Below are positions 34,438-42,429 of a stretch of DNA of 47,240 bases, in pieces. Under the pieces are notes generated by a model, which made no database searches, was not told the origin of the DNA, and saw nothing but the letters and a program-made list of their open reading frames with translations. The translations under genes were made by a program, and so were the position numbers. The stretch's first letter is position 1, and the number at the start of each line of letters is the position of its first letter. Source of the DNA: Oscillospiraceae bacterium (GTDB lineage: Bacteria; Bacillota; Clostridia; Oscillospirales; Oscillospiraceae); the NCBI GenBank assembly GCA_017397565.1, contig JAFQIL010000058.1:1-47240 (forward strand). The letters run 5' to 3'.

Positions 34438-35892
34438 TTATCTGTGTCGCCAGGTGCTGCGGGAGAGCAGAACCAAAACAGGGAATATCTCCAACCGACC
34501 TGCCAGCATATCCAGACTCAGAATGATCTTGGAAAAATCGCTGAAGCCGGAGAAGTTACAGGTGGGGCCTACCGCCTCCAGACCGGGACCGATGTTGTTG
34601 AAGCACGCCAGTACCGCGGTGATGTTGGTGGTGGGGGAGAAGTTATCCAAAGAGACCAGCAAAATGCTGACCACAAAGATGATGACATAAGCTGCCAGGT
34701 AAGCGTTGGTGTTGGTAAGGATCTGCTCGTCCACCACCTGTCCGTTGCTGCGTACTACCTGAACCTTTTTCGGGTGCAGAACCTGACGGATATTTCTGCG
34801 CAGGCTCTTGAAGATCAGAAGCAGCCGGGCAACCTTGATGCCGCCGCCTGTGGAACCGGCACAGGCGCCGATGACCATCAGTCCCATCAATATGGTTTTG
34901 GAGAAGCTGGGCCACAGGTCAAAGTCTGTCGTGGCAAAGCCGGTAGTGGTAATGATGCTGGATACCTGGAAGAAGGCGTGACGGAAGGTTTCCTCAACGG
35001 TTAGATAGGTGCTGCCCAAATTCACCACGATCATGCCGATGCTGGCCGCAACGATCAACAGGTACAGTCGCAGCTCTTCATCCTTAAATACATTGCGGAA
35101 TTGTCTCAAAAGCAGCAGATAGTAGCAGCTGAAGTTAATGCCGAACAGCAGCATAAAAACAGCGGTTACATACTGCAGATAGGGAGAAAAACCGGCAAGG
35201 GAATCGCTGCGGGTACCGAAACCACCGGTACCGGCTGTGCCAAAGGCGGTGCATACGGCATCCAGCAAGGACATACCGCCCGCAAGCAGAAACAGGATAT
35301 TCAGCACCGTCAGCACAATATAGATCAGATACAAAATTGTGGCGGTTTTTCGCATTTTCGGGACCAGCTTTCCCACGTTAGGGCCGGGGCTTTCTGCCCG
35401 GAGCAGGTGCATGGTAAAGCCGGAGCCTTTGCCGTCGCCGGGGCTTAGGGCCAGCAGGAAGACCAGCACACCCATGCCGCCCAGCCAATGGCTGAAGCTG
35501 CGCCAATAGAGAATGCCGTTGGGCAGATCCTCCGGTCTTGCCAGTACCGAAGAGCCGGTAGTAGTGAAGCCGGAAATGATTTCGAACAGAGCATCTATAT
35601 AGTGGGGAATGGCACCGGAGAATACAAAGGGCAGGCAGCCCAGAAGACTCATGACGATCCAGCTGATGGATACACAGGCCAGACCTTCCCGGGCACCCAT
35701 GATCCGGGGTGCTTTGCGGCAGGGCAGCCAAAGCAGTCCTGTCACCAGTGCCAGCAGTGCGATGGTGTACAAAAAACCGGTGACAGCCGCAATTTCCCGG
35801 CTGAACAGGCTGATCAGCAGTGCCGGGATCATAAACAGCATTTCCACAAACAAAGTCTGGGCGGTAAATCGCCCGATCATTTTATAATTCAT
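34438..35892 (-). CDS. trkH: TrkH/KtrB-type potassium transporter membrane subunit
   Basis: A 484-residue integral membrane protein with four pore repeats. Their filter segments are visible in order: SGFTTTGSS, GTAGTGGFG, ITTTGFAT and NNIGPG, each with the single Gly that defines this K+ transporter family. It imports potassium with the cytoplasmic gating protein encoded just upstream (trkA). GAGGGG lies 7 bp before the ATG, and the gap to trkA is 11 bp, so the two form an operon. The C-terminus ends at a short basic tail (STWRHR). A hairpin follows the stop. Nothing unusual is seen. Confidence 0.95.
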   Translation of the reverse strand: MNYKMIGRFTAQTLFVEMLFMIPALLISLFSREIAAVTGFLYTIALLALVTGLLWLPCRKAPRIMGAREGLACVSISWIVMSLLGCLPFVFSGAIPHYIDALFEIISGFTTTGSSVLARPEDLPNGILYWRSFSHWLGGMGVLVFLLALSPGDGKGSGFTMHLLRAESPGPNVGKLVPKMRKTATILYLIYIVLTVLNILFLLAGGMSLLDAVCTAFGTAGTGGFGTRSDSLAGFSPYLQYVTAVFMLLFGINFSCYYLLLLRQFRNVFKDEELRLYLLIVAASIGMIVVNLGSTYLTVEETFRHAFFQVSSIITTTGFATTDFDLWPSFSKTILMGLMVIGACAGSTGGGIKVARLLLIFKSLRRNIRQVLHPKKVQVVRSNGQVVDEQILTNTNAYLAAYVIIFVVSILLVSLDNFSPTTNITAVLACFNNIGPGLEAVGPTCNFSGFSDFSKIILSLDMLAGRLEIFPVLVLLSRSTWRHR

Positions 35893-35903
35893 AGCAGCCC
35901 CTC

Positions 35904-37262
35904 TTACGCGAAGATGTCGTTAAGCTGCTGCAGAATGCCCCGTCCACTGGTAACGACCACCAAAGAGTCGCCTTCCAGGAACACGGAGTTGCCGTTAGGA
36001 ACCTCTGTTTTAGAGCCGTGGGTGATACTGGCGATCAGTACATTGGGCTTCAGCTGCAGCTCCTTCAAAGGTATGCCGCAGTTTTTTGTGGTGCTGTCTA
36101 CCAAAAATTCCACCGCCTCGGCTTGTCCGTCTGCGATGCTGTGCAGGGAAACGGCGGCGCCGGTCTGATTCTGCAGCGCCCGGACATAACGGATAATGTT
36201 GCTGCTGCAAAGCTCTTTGGGGGAAACGATGCTGCCCAAAGCCAGGGCATCGATGATATTACGGTTTGCGGAATGGCTCAGCTTGGTGATGACCTGAGGT
36301 ACTTTCTGAGAGTTGCCGTAAAGAGAGATGATCATATTCAGTTCATCTTGTCCGGTGAGGGTCACCAAGGCATCACAAGTGGCAATGCCTTCGCTTTCCA
36401 AAAGATTGTGATCGGCAGCATCGCCCTGAACCACACAAACCTCCGGCAGATCCGCAGCCAGCTTCTGACAACGCAGGGGATCATTTTCGATCAGCTGCAC
36501 GCTGATACCGCCCTTCACCAGCATTTCAGCGAGGTAGTAGCCCACACTGTCACCGCCGCAGAGAATGACCCGTCGGGCTCGGCGAGTGATAATGCCTAAA
36601 TTTTTCAGCATTATGGACAGGTTTTCTGTGGGCGCGGTAACGAAGATCCGGTCGCCCTCCTGCAATACAAAGTTACCGCCGGGAGCCACGGCGTTGCCGC
36701 CCCGCAGCACGGCGCAGACCAGAACCTTGCATTTGACGATGCCGGACATTTCAATCAGGGTCTTGTTGCAAAGCTTGCTGTTTTCGTCGATTCGCAGCTC
36801 CACGATCTCAGCACGGCCTTTGGCGAAGGTGTCCCGCCGGAGGAAACCGGGGTATTTCAGCAGCCGCTGAATTTCCACCGCAGCCTGTTTTTCCGGGTTT
36901 ACGGTCATGGACAGACCGAAAACATCCCGCATGGCATAGATCTGCTCGGTGTATTCAGGATTCCGGATCCGGGCAATGGTATGTAAATTGGAATGGATGC
37001 CGTGGGCGGTAGAGCAGCAAAGCAGATTTACTTCGTCTGCGCCGGTGGCGGCAATAAGCAGATCAGCCTCCTGCACACCGGCCTGAAGCAAGGTGTCCAT
37101 AGCGGCGCAGTTGCCGTGGACGGCCATCACATCATAGCGCTCCAGACTGGCGTTTAAGACCCGGGGATCAGAATCGATCAAGGTGATATTGTAGCCCTCT
37201 GCAGATAGCTGACGGGCCAGATCCGTGCCGATTCTGCCGGCGCCGGCAATAATGATATTCAT
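35904..37262 (-). CDS. trkA: Trk-type potassium transport regulatory subunit, two RCK domains
   Basis: A 452-residue peripheral membrane protein with two tandem RCK_N/RCK_C units. The first Rossmann nucleotide site is IIIAGAGRIGTDLARQL at the N-terminus, the second VILCGGDSVGYYLAEMLV near residue 235. TrkA_C segments with EGDRIFVTAP and EGDSLVVVTS end the two halves. It binds NAD(H) or ATP and gates the TrkH channel encoded downstream. AAAGGAGG precedes the ATG. The promoter is TTGTTT-16-TATAAT at 37308-37335 and overlaps a long inverted repeat shared with the divergent MFS gene. Confidence 0.95.
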   Translation of the reverse strand: MNIIIAGAGRIGTDLARQLSAEGYNITLIDSDPRVLNASLERYDVMAVHGNCAAMDTLLQAGVQEADLLIAATGADEVNLLCCSTAHGIHSNLHTIARIRNPEYTEQIYAMRDVFGLSMTVNPEKQAAVEIQRLLKYPGFLRRDTFAKGRAEIVELRIDENSKLCNKTLIEMSGIVKCKVLVCAVLRGGNAVAPGGNFVLQEGDRIFVTAPTENLSIMLKNLGIITRRARRVILCGGDSVGYYLAEMLVKGGISVQLIENDPLRCQKLAADLPEVCVVQGDAADHNLLESEGIATCDALVTLTGQDELNMIISLYGNSQKVPQVITKLSHSANRNIIDALALGSIVSPKELCSSNIIRYVRALQNQTGAAVSLHSIADGQAEAVEFLVDSTTKNCGIPLKELQLKPNVLIASITHGSKTEVPNGNSVFLEGDSLVVVTSGRGILQQLNDIFA

Positions 37263-37307
37263 AGTGCCTCCTTTTGGGCAAACCCAATCCCATAAGAATT
37301 TAAATTT

Positions 37308-37335
37308 ATTATAGCAGTTTTTCTAAAAAAAACAA
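37308..37335 (-). promoter_or_regulatory. promoter of trkA-trkH
   Basis: Minus strand TTGTTT (37335-37330), 16-bp spacer, TATAAT (37313-37308). Confidence 0.6.
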
Positions 37336-37351
37336 CTGGGTTGTTTTTTAG
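37323..37351. promoter_or_regulatory. inverted repeat between divergent trkA and MFS genes
   Basis: CTAAAAAAAACAAC and GTTGTTTTTTAG flank a TGG centre (arms differ by two A). It covers the trkA -35 region and ends just before the MFS promoter, so it may be an operator; a terminator makes little sense between divergent genes. Confidence 0.4.
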
Positions 37352-37353
37352 GG

Positions 37354-37382
37354 GTGACAAAAATCGGCATATATGGTAACAT
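37354..37382 (+). promoter_or_regulatory. promoter of the MFS gene
   Basis: GTGACA (37354-37359), 17-bp spacer, TAACAT (37377-37382). Confidence 0.55.
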
Positions 37383-37403
37383 ACGGGGAAAAGGGGTGAG
37401 CGT

Positions 37404-38621
37404 ATGCAAAATTTTCGACTGAAATATGCCTGCTATTCCACCAATGTCGCCATGGCGGTGGTGGCCAATTTGCCGCCGGTGCTGTTTTTAACTTTTCGGA
37501 GTCTTTACGGTCTTTCCTATACCCAGCTGGGACTTTTGGTGCTGATAAATTTTGTAACGCAGTTGAGTGTAGATCTGTTTTTGTCCTTCTTTTCCCACAA
37601 GGTGTCTATTTCCAAGGCGGTAAAGCTGACACCGATACTGACCTTTGTGGGATTGCTGATCTATGCGTTGTGGCCGACGCTGCAGCCTGCGTCCGGTTTT
37701 GTCGGTCTGGTGGCGGGAACCATCGTCTTCTCTGCCGCATCCGGTCTTTCTGAGGTGCTGATCAGCCCGGTGGTGGCAGCGATCCCGGCAAAAGATCCGG
37801 ACCGTCAAATGAGCAAGCTGCACTCCTGCTATGCCTGGGGAACTGTGGCGGTGGTCATTGTCAGCACAGGCTTTTTGGCTCTGGCCGGCAGCGAGAATTG
37901 GGTGTATCTGGTGTTTCTGCTTATGGTGATCCCGGTAGTCAGCGCGGGCCTCTTCCTGGGTGCGCAGGTTCCGAAGATCCCAACACCGGAGAAGGCCTCC
38001 GGCGCGTTGAAGCTTTTGAAGAATAAGGGACTTTGGCTTTGCATCGCGGCGATCTTCCTGGGTGGCGCGGCGGAATGCACCATGTCCCAGTGGAGCTCCG
38101 GTTACCTGGAGCAGGCCTTGGGAATTCCCAAGGTTTGGGGCGATGTGTTCGGCGTGGCACTGTTTGCGGTGATGCTGGGATCGGGAAGGTCTCTGTATGC
38201 CAAATACGGTAAGAATATCAGAAAACTACTGTTTTTCGGTGCGGTAGGCGCAACGCTATGTTATTTGGCGGCAGCAGTGGCACCGTTCCCGGTGGTCGGA
38301 CTGATTGCCTGCGGACTGACGGGCTTGTGTACGGCTATGCTTTGGCCGGGCAGCCTGGTGGTGGCATCGGATCGGTTTCCTGCCGGTGGTGTGTTTGTCT
38401 ATGCCATTATGGCAGCCGGCGGTGACCTTGGCGCATCCTTAGGCCCTCAGATGGTGGGGGTGGTAACGGATGCGGTGATCGCTTCTCCGGAGACGGCAAC
38501 TGCGGCGGCCAAACTGGGGCTGAGCCCGGAGCAGCTGGGCATGAAGCTGGGCATGCTGGGAGGCATGGTATTTCCTTTGGCTGCCATATTCCTGTATTAC
38601 CGCCTGTGGAAGAAAAAATAA
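37404..38621 (+). CDS. major facilitator superfamily transporter
   Basis: A 405-residue membrane protein with about twelve hydrophobic segments, the normal MFS size. The N-half has the loop with RSLYGLSYTQLGLLVLINF, and the family's conserved Gly/Asp/Arg pattern after the second segment is weak. AAECTMSQWSSGYL at the start of the second half resembles sugar-type (FucP-like) carriers in Clostridia. The substrate cannot be told. Start ATG at 37404 has GGGGTGAG upstream. It is divergent from trkA and ends before a repeat-rich spacer. No partner gene suggests a pathway. Confidence 0.9.
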   Translation: MQNFRLKYACYSTNVAMAVVANLPPVLFLTFRSLYGLSYTQLGLLVLINFVTQLSVDLFLSFFSHKVSISKAVKLTPILTFVGLLIYALWPTLQPASGFVGLVAGTIVFSAASGLSEVLISPVVAAIPAKDPDRQMSKLHSCYAWGTVAVVIVSTGFLALAGSENWVYLVFLLMVIPVVSAGLFLGAQVPKIPTPEKASGALKLLKNKGLWLCIAAIFLGGAAECTMSQWSSGYLEQALGIPKVWGDVFGVALFAVMLGSGRSLYAKYGKNIRKLLFFGAVGATLCYLAAAVAPFPVVGLIACGLTGLCTAMLWPGSLVVASDRFPAGGVFVYAIMAAGGDLGASLGPQMVGVVTDAVIASPETATAAAKLGLSPEQLGMKLGMLGGMVFPLAAIFLYYRLWKKK

Positions 38622-38696
38622 AGCTCCTTTTGGCGGACAATTTGAGATTGCCCGCCAAATTGCCATTTCCCGAGCTGATGAAAAAATCCTGCGTGC

Positions 38697-38833
38697 GTAG
38701 GGCGGGGTCATGACCCCGCCGACCAGGTTGCACTTTTCTCGCGGTTTCAGTCGTTTTTGTCGTTATTTTTTTGCAAAAACAGGAACTTTTCGAAATCCTG
38801 AAAGTAATCGGCGGAGTCATGACTCCGCCCTAC
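38697..38833. repeat. 137-bp palindromic MITE-like element
   Basis: Inverted ends: GTAGGGCGGGGTCATGACCC and, reverse-complemented, GTAGGGCGGAGTCATGACTC. Each end is itself a hairpin around TCATGA. The middle is A/T-rich with AAAACAGG but no frame. Size and plan match the 139-bp element at 25431 although sequence differs. Confidence 0.8.
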
Positions 38834-38850
38834 GAATTCTAACGAAACAG

Positions 38851-38955
38851 AGCGATAAACGGGAATTGGCAGACAAGGTAACGATTCGGGCGGTGGTGCA
38901 GAGTAACGATACCCGTCAGACAATCAGTCCCGAAATTGTCCGCGGCTACTAGCCG
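38851..38955 (+). repeat. 100-bp repeat module, copy 2
   Basis: Matches the reverse complement of 13796-13896. It is flanked by direct copies of ACGGGAATTGGCA (38859-38871 and 38962-38974), as if the module had been inserted into or duplicated with its boundary sequence. 38622-38696 and 38975-39010 hold nothing else. Confidence 0.75.
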
Positions 38956-39010
38956 CCCGACAAACGGGAATTGGCAAACCTGCAAATTTCTGTTAGATGT
39001 AACAGTCGCC

Positions 39011-39039
39011 TTGACCGGGAAGCGTAGTTTTGTTATAAT
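39011..39039 (+). promoter_or_regulatory. near-consensus promoter of the hydrogenase-like gene
   Basis: TTGACC (39011-39016), 17-bp spacer, TATAAT (39034-39039), 35 bp before the start codon. Confidence 0.85.
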
Positions 39040-39073
39040 TAGAAAAATTGTGTACAGCTAAGGAGAAATCGCT

Positions 39074-40579
39074 ATGCGGGGAATCCCTTCCTTGATTACG
39101 GATATTCGGAAAAAGGTCTTTACCGAGGTGGCCAAAATGGCCTACGCCGGAAAAGGCTATGAGGGCGTGGACGAGCTGCCCTATATAATTGTACCCGGCG
39201 ACCGGCCGCTGCACCGGGAATCGGTGTTTTTGGAGCGGGCCATTGCCAGCGAACGGGTGCGCCTTGCCATGGGTCTGAACATTCGTCCCATTCAGACCCG
39301 GCATCTGATGACAGAGGGCATGGATGCCGCGGCGGTGGCAGAGCAGTATTACGAGCCGCCCCTGATCAACATCATTCCCTACGCCTGCCATGCCTGCCCC
39401 ACCAATCAGTATAAGGTCAGCAACTACTGTCAGAACTGCCTGGCGGCATCCTGTCAGAAGGTCTGCCCCAAGGATGCCATCTCTTTCCACAACAACCGTT
39501 CTTATATCGATTTGGATAAGTGTATCCGCTGCGGAAAATGCGCCAAGGCTTGTCCGTATAACGCCATAGTCCATCTGCAGCGCCCCTGTCAGGTGGCCTG
39601 CGGTATGGATGCTATCGTGTCCGATGAGCAGGGTAAGGCGGTGATCAATCAGGATAAGTGTGTTGCTTGCGGCCAGTGTTTGGTAAGCTGCCCCTTCGGC
39701 GCCATTGTGGATAAGGGTCAGATATTCCAGGTGATCCAGTCCATTTTGCAGGGAGATAAGGTTGTTGCCATTGTAGCCCCGGCGTTTATCGGGCAGTTTG
39801 GCAAGCACTCCACCCCCGGTAAGTTCATTGCGGCCATGAAGCAGCTGGGCTTCCACCGGATCGTGGAGGTGGCTGTGGGTGCGGATATCTGTACCATTCA
39901 GGAAGCCAAGGACTTTTTGGAGAAAGTACCCCAGGAGCAAAACTATATGGCAACCTCCTGCTGTCCGGCCTGGCATTCCATGATCGAGAAGCTGTATCCC
40001 GGAGAAATGGACAAGATCTCCATGACCCTGACTCCCATGGTCTTCACCGCCCGGCTGATGAAGCAGAAGTATCCCGATTGCAAGGTGGTCTTTGTTGGCC
40101 CCTGCGCTGCCAAAAAGCTGGAGGCGATCCGGGAGAATATCCGTTCGGATGTGGACTTTGTGCTGACCTTCGAGGAGCTTCAGGGTATGTTTGAGGCAAA
40201 GCAGATCGATTTTGAAACCATTGAGCCGATGCACGATCTGAATGAAGCATCCGCTTCCGGACGGGGCTTCGCGGTGTCCGGCGGTGTTGCCGGCGCGGTG
40301 GAAAAGGTAATTCAGGAAACCAACCCTGATGTAGAAGTGAAAACTGCCCGGGCAGAGGGGTTACGGGACTGCCGCAAGCTGATGGCTCTGGCCAAGGCAG
40401 GAAAATACAACGGATACCTATTGGAAGGTATGGCCTGTCCTGGCGGCTGTGTGGCCGGCGCGGGAACACTGCTGCCGGTGGAGCTGGCAGCCAATGTGGT
40501 AGGCCGGTATCAGAAGGAAGCCGCCACGGAAAGTCCTTTGGACAGTGACTACCGGGACCACGGTGAGACCTTGGAGTAA
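39074..40579 (+). CDS. monomeric [FeFe]-hydrogenase-like iron-sulfur protein
   Basis: A 501-residue cytoplasmic protein. The first 230 residues carry ferredoxin-type Cys motifs, including CIRCGKCAKACP and CVACGQCLVSCP, plus an extra Cys-rich stretch (CHACP, CQNCLAASCQKVCP). The C-terminal half is the H-cluster domain: L1 TSCCPAW, L2 VGPCAAKKLE and L3 EGMACPGGCVAGAG, so the four cluster Cys are present. The L2 form PCAAK and overall size fit the less-studied group B hydrogenases better than classic group A. It may evolve hydrogen or act as a sensor or electron-transfer enzyme. AGGAG is 8 bp before the ATG. No maturation genes (hydEFG) are in the window. Confidence 0.9.
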   Translation: MRGIPSLITDIRKKVFTEVAKMAYAGKGYEGVDELPYIIVPGDRPLHRESVFLERAIASERVRLAMGLNIRPIQTRHLMTEGMDAAAVAEQYYEPPLINIIPYACHACPTNQYKVSNYCQNCLAASCQKVCPKDAISFHNNRSYIDLDKCIRCGKCAKACPYNAIVHLQRPCQVACGMDAIVSDEQGKAVINQDKCVACGQCLVSCPFGAIVDKGQIFQVIQSILQGDKVVAIVAPAFIGQFGKHSTPGKFIAAMKQLGFHRIVEVAVGADICTIQEAKDFLEKVPQEQNYMATSCCPAWHSMIEKLYPGEMDKISMTLTPMVFTARLMKQKYPDCKVVFVGPCAAKKLEAIRENIRSDVDFVLTFEELQGMFEAKQIDFETIEPMHDLNEASASGRGFAVSGGVAGAVEKVIQETNPDVEVKTARAEGLRDCRKLMALAKAGKYNGYLLEGMACPGGCVAGAGTLLPVELAANVVGRYQKEAATESPLDSDYRDHGETLE

Positions 40580-40605
40580 AAGCTTAAAAGAAAGCCGGTT
40601 ATAAA

Positions 40606-41121
40606 ATGGTAGAATATAATGATGTATATAATGCTCAAGGCCAAAGAACCGGCAAAATTCACCGCCGGGGAAGGCCGTGGAAGACGGGAGAGTTCGGCTT
40701 GGTGGTCTGTGTCTGGGTCTACGATGGACAGGGTAAAATCCTGCTGACCCGTCGGGCTCCGGGGAAAAGCTTTGCCGGCACCTGGGAAAATTCCGGCGGT
40801 GCCGCCAAGACAGGGGAGACCAGCCGTCAGGCCATCGCCCGGGAATTGTTTGAGGAAACCGGCATCCGGGCAGAGGAATCGGAGTTTGAGCTTTTGGGTT
40901 CTGACCGGGATGCCCATACCCTGTATGATTTTTATTGTCTGCGTCGGCAGACCCCTGTGGAGCAGGTCGTCCTGCTGCCGGGGGAAACAGATGGGGTGCA
41001 GTGGGCGGACTTTGGCACCATCCATCAGATGATCCGGGAAAAGCAGATCTGTCGGATCATTGCCAATCAGTTTTTGCGGCAGGAACCGATGCTGAAGCTT
41101 AAGCAATTTGCACAAGAATAA
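40606..41121 (+). CDS. NUDIX hydrolase
   Basis: A 171-residue cytoplasmic enzyme. The Nudix box is complete: GGAAKTGETSRQAIARELFE followed by ETGI fits Gx5Ex7REUxEExGU, giving the metal-binding glutamates. The N-terminus (VEYNDVYNAQGQRTGKIHRRG) resembles the isopentenyl-diphosphate-isomerase-like or YfcD-like NUDIX branch, whose members hydrolyse nucleoside or other diphosphates; the substrate is unknown. Ribosome site is weak (GAAAGCCGG upstream). The start lies 26 bp after the hydrogenase-like gene, so the two probably share the upstream promoter. A strong terminator follows. Confidence 0.92.
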   Translation: MVEYNDVYNAQGQRTGKIHRRGRPWKTGEFGLVVCVWVYDGQGKILLTRRAPGKSFAGTWENSGGAAKTGETSRQAIARELFEETGIRAEESEFELLGSDRDAHTLYDFYCLRRQTPVEQVVLLPGETDGVQWADFGTIHQMIREKQICRIIANQFLRQEPMLKLKQFAQE

Positions 41122-41142
41122 CAGAAAAAATTTGTAGACAGA

Positions 41143-41178
41143 AGCACCGGTTTGGCTCTTGCCAAACCGGTGCTGTTT
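41143..41178 (+). terminator. terminator of the hydrogenase-like/NUDIX unit
   Basis: AGCACCGGTTTGGC (41143-41156) pairs with GCCAAACCGGTGCT (41161-41174). It overlaps the -35 box of the next promoter. Confidence 0.85.
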
Positions 41179-41188
41179 GCGATATAAT
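41159..41188 (+). promoter_or_regulatory. promoter of the PRTase-like gene
   Basis: TTGCCA (41159-41164), 18-bp spacer, TATAAT (41183-41188). The -35 sits in the loop and 3' arm of the preceding terminator. Confidence 0.65.
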
Positions 41189-41190
41189 GA

Positions 41191-41256
41191 AAAAAAGCGT
41201 TTTTCAGAAGTCCGGTAAAAAACGCTGCTGCCGGACGAAAAAACGCTTTTTCTTTT
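41191..41256 (+). promoter_or_regulatory. leader with mutually exclusive hairpins ahead of the PRTase-like gene
   Basis: AGCGTTTTT (41196-41204) can pair with AAAAACGCT (41218-41226). Alternatively GTCCGG (41210-41215) pairs with CCGGAC (41231-41236), and AAAAAAGCG (41191-41199) with CGCTTTTT (41244-41251) followed by CTTTTTC. That layout could form an attenuator. I know no matching riboswitch. Confidence 0.4.
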
Positions 41257-41280
41257 TCGGAAAAAGAGGAGGAAATAACC

Positions 41281-41916
41281 GTGATCACCATGATGAAACT
41301 GCCGATTCTAAAAGGACAGGCACCTTTGCGTGTGGCCCGTGGCCATTTTGCCACCAACCACTCCCACATCAATTACTATATTGATATTACTTATCAGAAA
41401 ACCAGATTGGCAGAGGCTTCCGCCAGTGCCCGGGAGCTGGTGTCCCATTTTATCAACGATACACCGGTGGATACCATTTTGTGCCTGGACGGCACGGCAG
41501 TTTTGGGTACCTGTGTTGCCCAGGAGCTGACCAAGAGCGGTTTCCGTACCATTAACCAGCATCAGACCATTTATGTGCTGGAGCCGGAGTATAACGCTAA
41601 CTCTCAAATTATTTTCCGGGATAATGTACAGAAAATGATCCGGGATAAGCACGTGCTGATCCTGATGGCTTCCGTGACCACCGGCTTTACCGCCAAGCGC
41701 TCCATTGAGGCCATTGGCTATTACGGTGGCCGGGTGGCGGGTGTTGCCGCTATCTACAGAGCCGTAGATGAAGTGGCGGGTTATCCGGTTCGCTCCGTCT
41801 ATAGCATTCAGCACTTGCCGGATTACGCCAGCTACGACTACCGGGAATGCCCCTACTGCAAGCAGGGACAGAAGCTGGACGCTTTGGTCAATAGCTTTGG
41901 CATTTCTAAGCTGTAA
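41281..41916 (+). CDS. phosphoribosyltransferase-like protein
   Basis: A 211-residue cytoplasmic protein with the type-I phosphoribosyltransferase fold, annotated in relatives as orotate-phosphoribosyltransferase-like. The PRPP loop is recognisable (HVLILMASVTTGFTAKRSIE) but the two acidic residues normally before the TTG are Met-Ala, so PRPP binding or catalysis may be altered. A CPYC pair near the C-terminus (YRECPYCKQG) could bind zinc. The GTG at 41281 is chosen because AGGAGG lies 8 bp upstream; an ATG at 41290 is possible. Its leader has alternative hairpins. The TAA stop runs straight into a dispersed-repeat boundary. It lies upstream of rpoB but is separated by a repeat, a terminator and a promoter. 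Confidence 0.8.
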   Translation: MITMMKLPILKGQAPLRVARGHFATNHSHINYYIDITYQKTRLAEASASARELVSHFINDTPVDTILCLDGTAVLGTCVAQELTKSGFRTINQHQTIYVLEPEYNANSQIIFRDNVQKMIRDKHVLILMASVTTGFTAKRSIEAIGYYGGRVAGVAAIYRAVDEVAGYPVRSVYSIQHLPDYASYDYRECPYCKQGQKLDALVNSFGISKL

Positions 41917-42150
41917 ATTGCCATTTCTCGAACAGTTGGCAAAGACCTTGTAGGGGCCGATGCCCACGACGCCCCGCAAACCTTCCCCCTGGGGGGAAGG
42001 TGGCAAAAATCTTCGATTTTTGACGGATGAGGGGCAATTTTGATCCGTCGCCTTCGGCGACACCATCACTATTCACTATTCACTCTTCTCTCCCCCATCG
42101 TAGGGGACGGGTTTCCCGTCCCTTACTACAGCCCGACAAACAGGAATTTA
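41917..42150 (+). repeat. composite dispersed repeat between PRTase-like gene and rpoB
   Basis: Starts with ATTGCCATTTCTCG after the stop codon and ends with GCCCGACAAACAGGAATT. It holds CCTTCCCCC/GGGGGGAAGG, AAAAATC/GATTTTT, GACGGAT/ATCCGTC, CGCCTTCGGCG, a short tandem of TATTCAC, and GGGACGGG/CCCGTCCC. It looks like half of the 665-870 type element joined to a TAGGGG-type unit. Confidence 0.7.
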
Positions 42151-42156
42151 ACACCA

Positions 42157-42196
42157 AAAAAACCAGCACACGGTCTTTTCCGTGTGCTGGTTTTTT
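42157..42196 (+). terminator. strong terminator upstream of rpoB
   Basis: A 17-bp perfect stem (42157-42173 with 42180-42196) with A-rich and T-rich arms isolates rpoBC from upstream transcription. Confidence 0.93.
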
Positions 42197-42239
42197 GCCC
42201 CAAATTATAAAATTTATTCCATAAAATGAAAAATTACCA

Positions 42240-42268
42240 TTGACAACCGCCTTCCGGTGTTGTACAAT
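42240..42268 (+). promoter_or_regulatory. promoter of rpoBC
   Basis: TTGACA (42240-42245), 17-bp spacer, TACAAT (42263-42268). Nearly consensus, as expected for this operon. Confidence 0.88.
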
Positions 42269-42271
42269 GGT

Positions 42272-42345
42272 AGCCTATACTGTGTTAATATGCCCTTTTA
42301 TGCATCTTTCCCAGTGTGAGCATTTTATCACAGTTTATGTAGGCT
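42272..42345 (+). promoter_or_regulatory. structured rpoB leader
   Basis: AGCCTA (42272-42277) pairs with TAGGCT (42340-42345), and inside it ACTGTG (42279-42284) pairs with CACAGT (42329-42334). The structure begins near the likely transcription start and leaves about 85 nt before the coding region. Possible site of attenuation or RNA processing. Confidence 0.5.
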
Positions 42346-42429
42346 GTCAAGTATCTAGTTCAAGAAAACTGACAACTGATCCACGCGTATCAAAAATGTA
42401 GACACACACAATCTGAAAGAAAGGCTGTG

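Noticed and set aside
37323-37351. Bidirectional terminator
   Set aside because: The flanking genes are divergent, so no transcript should end there.
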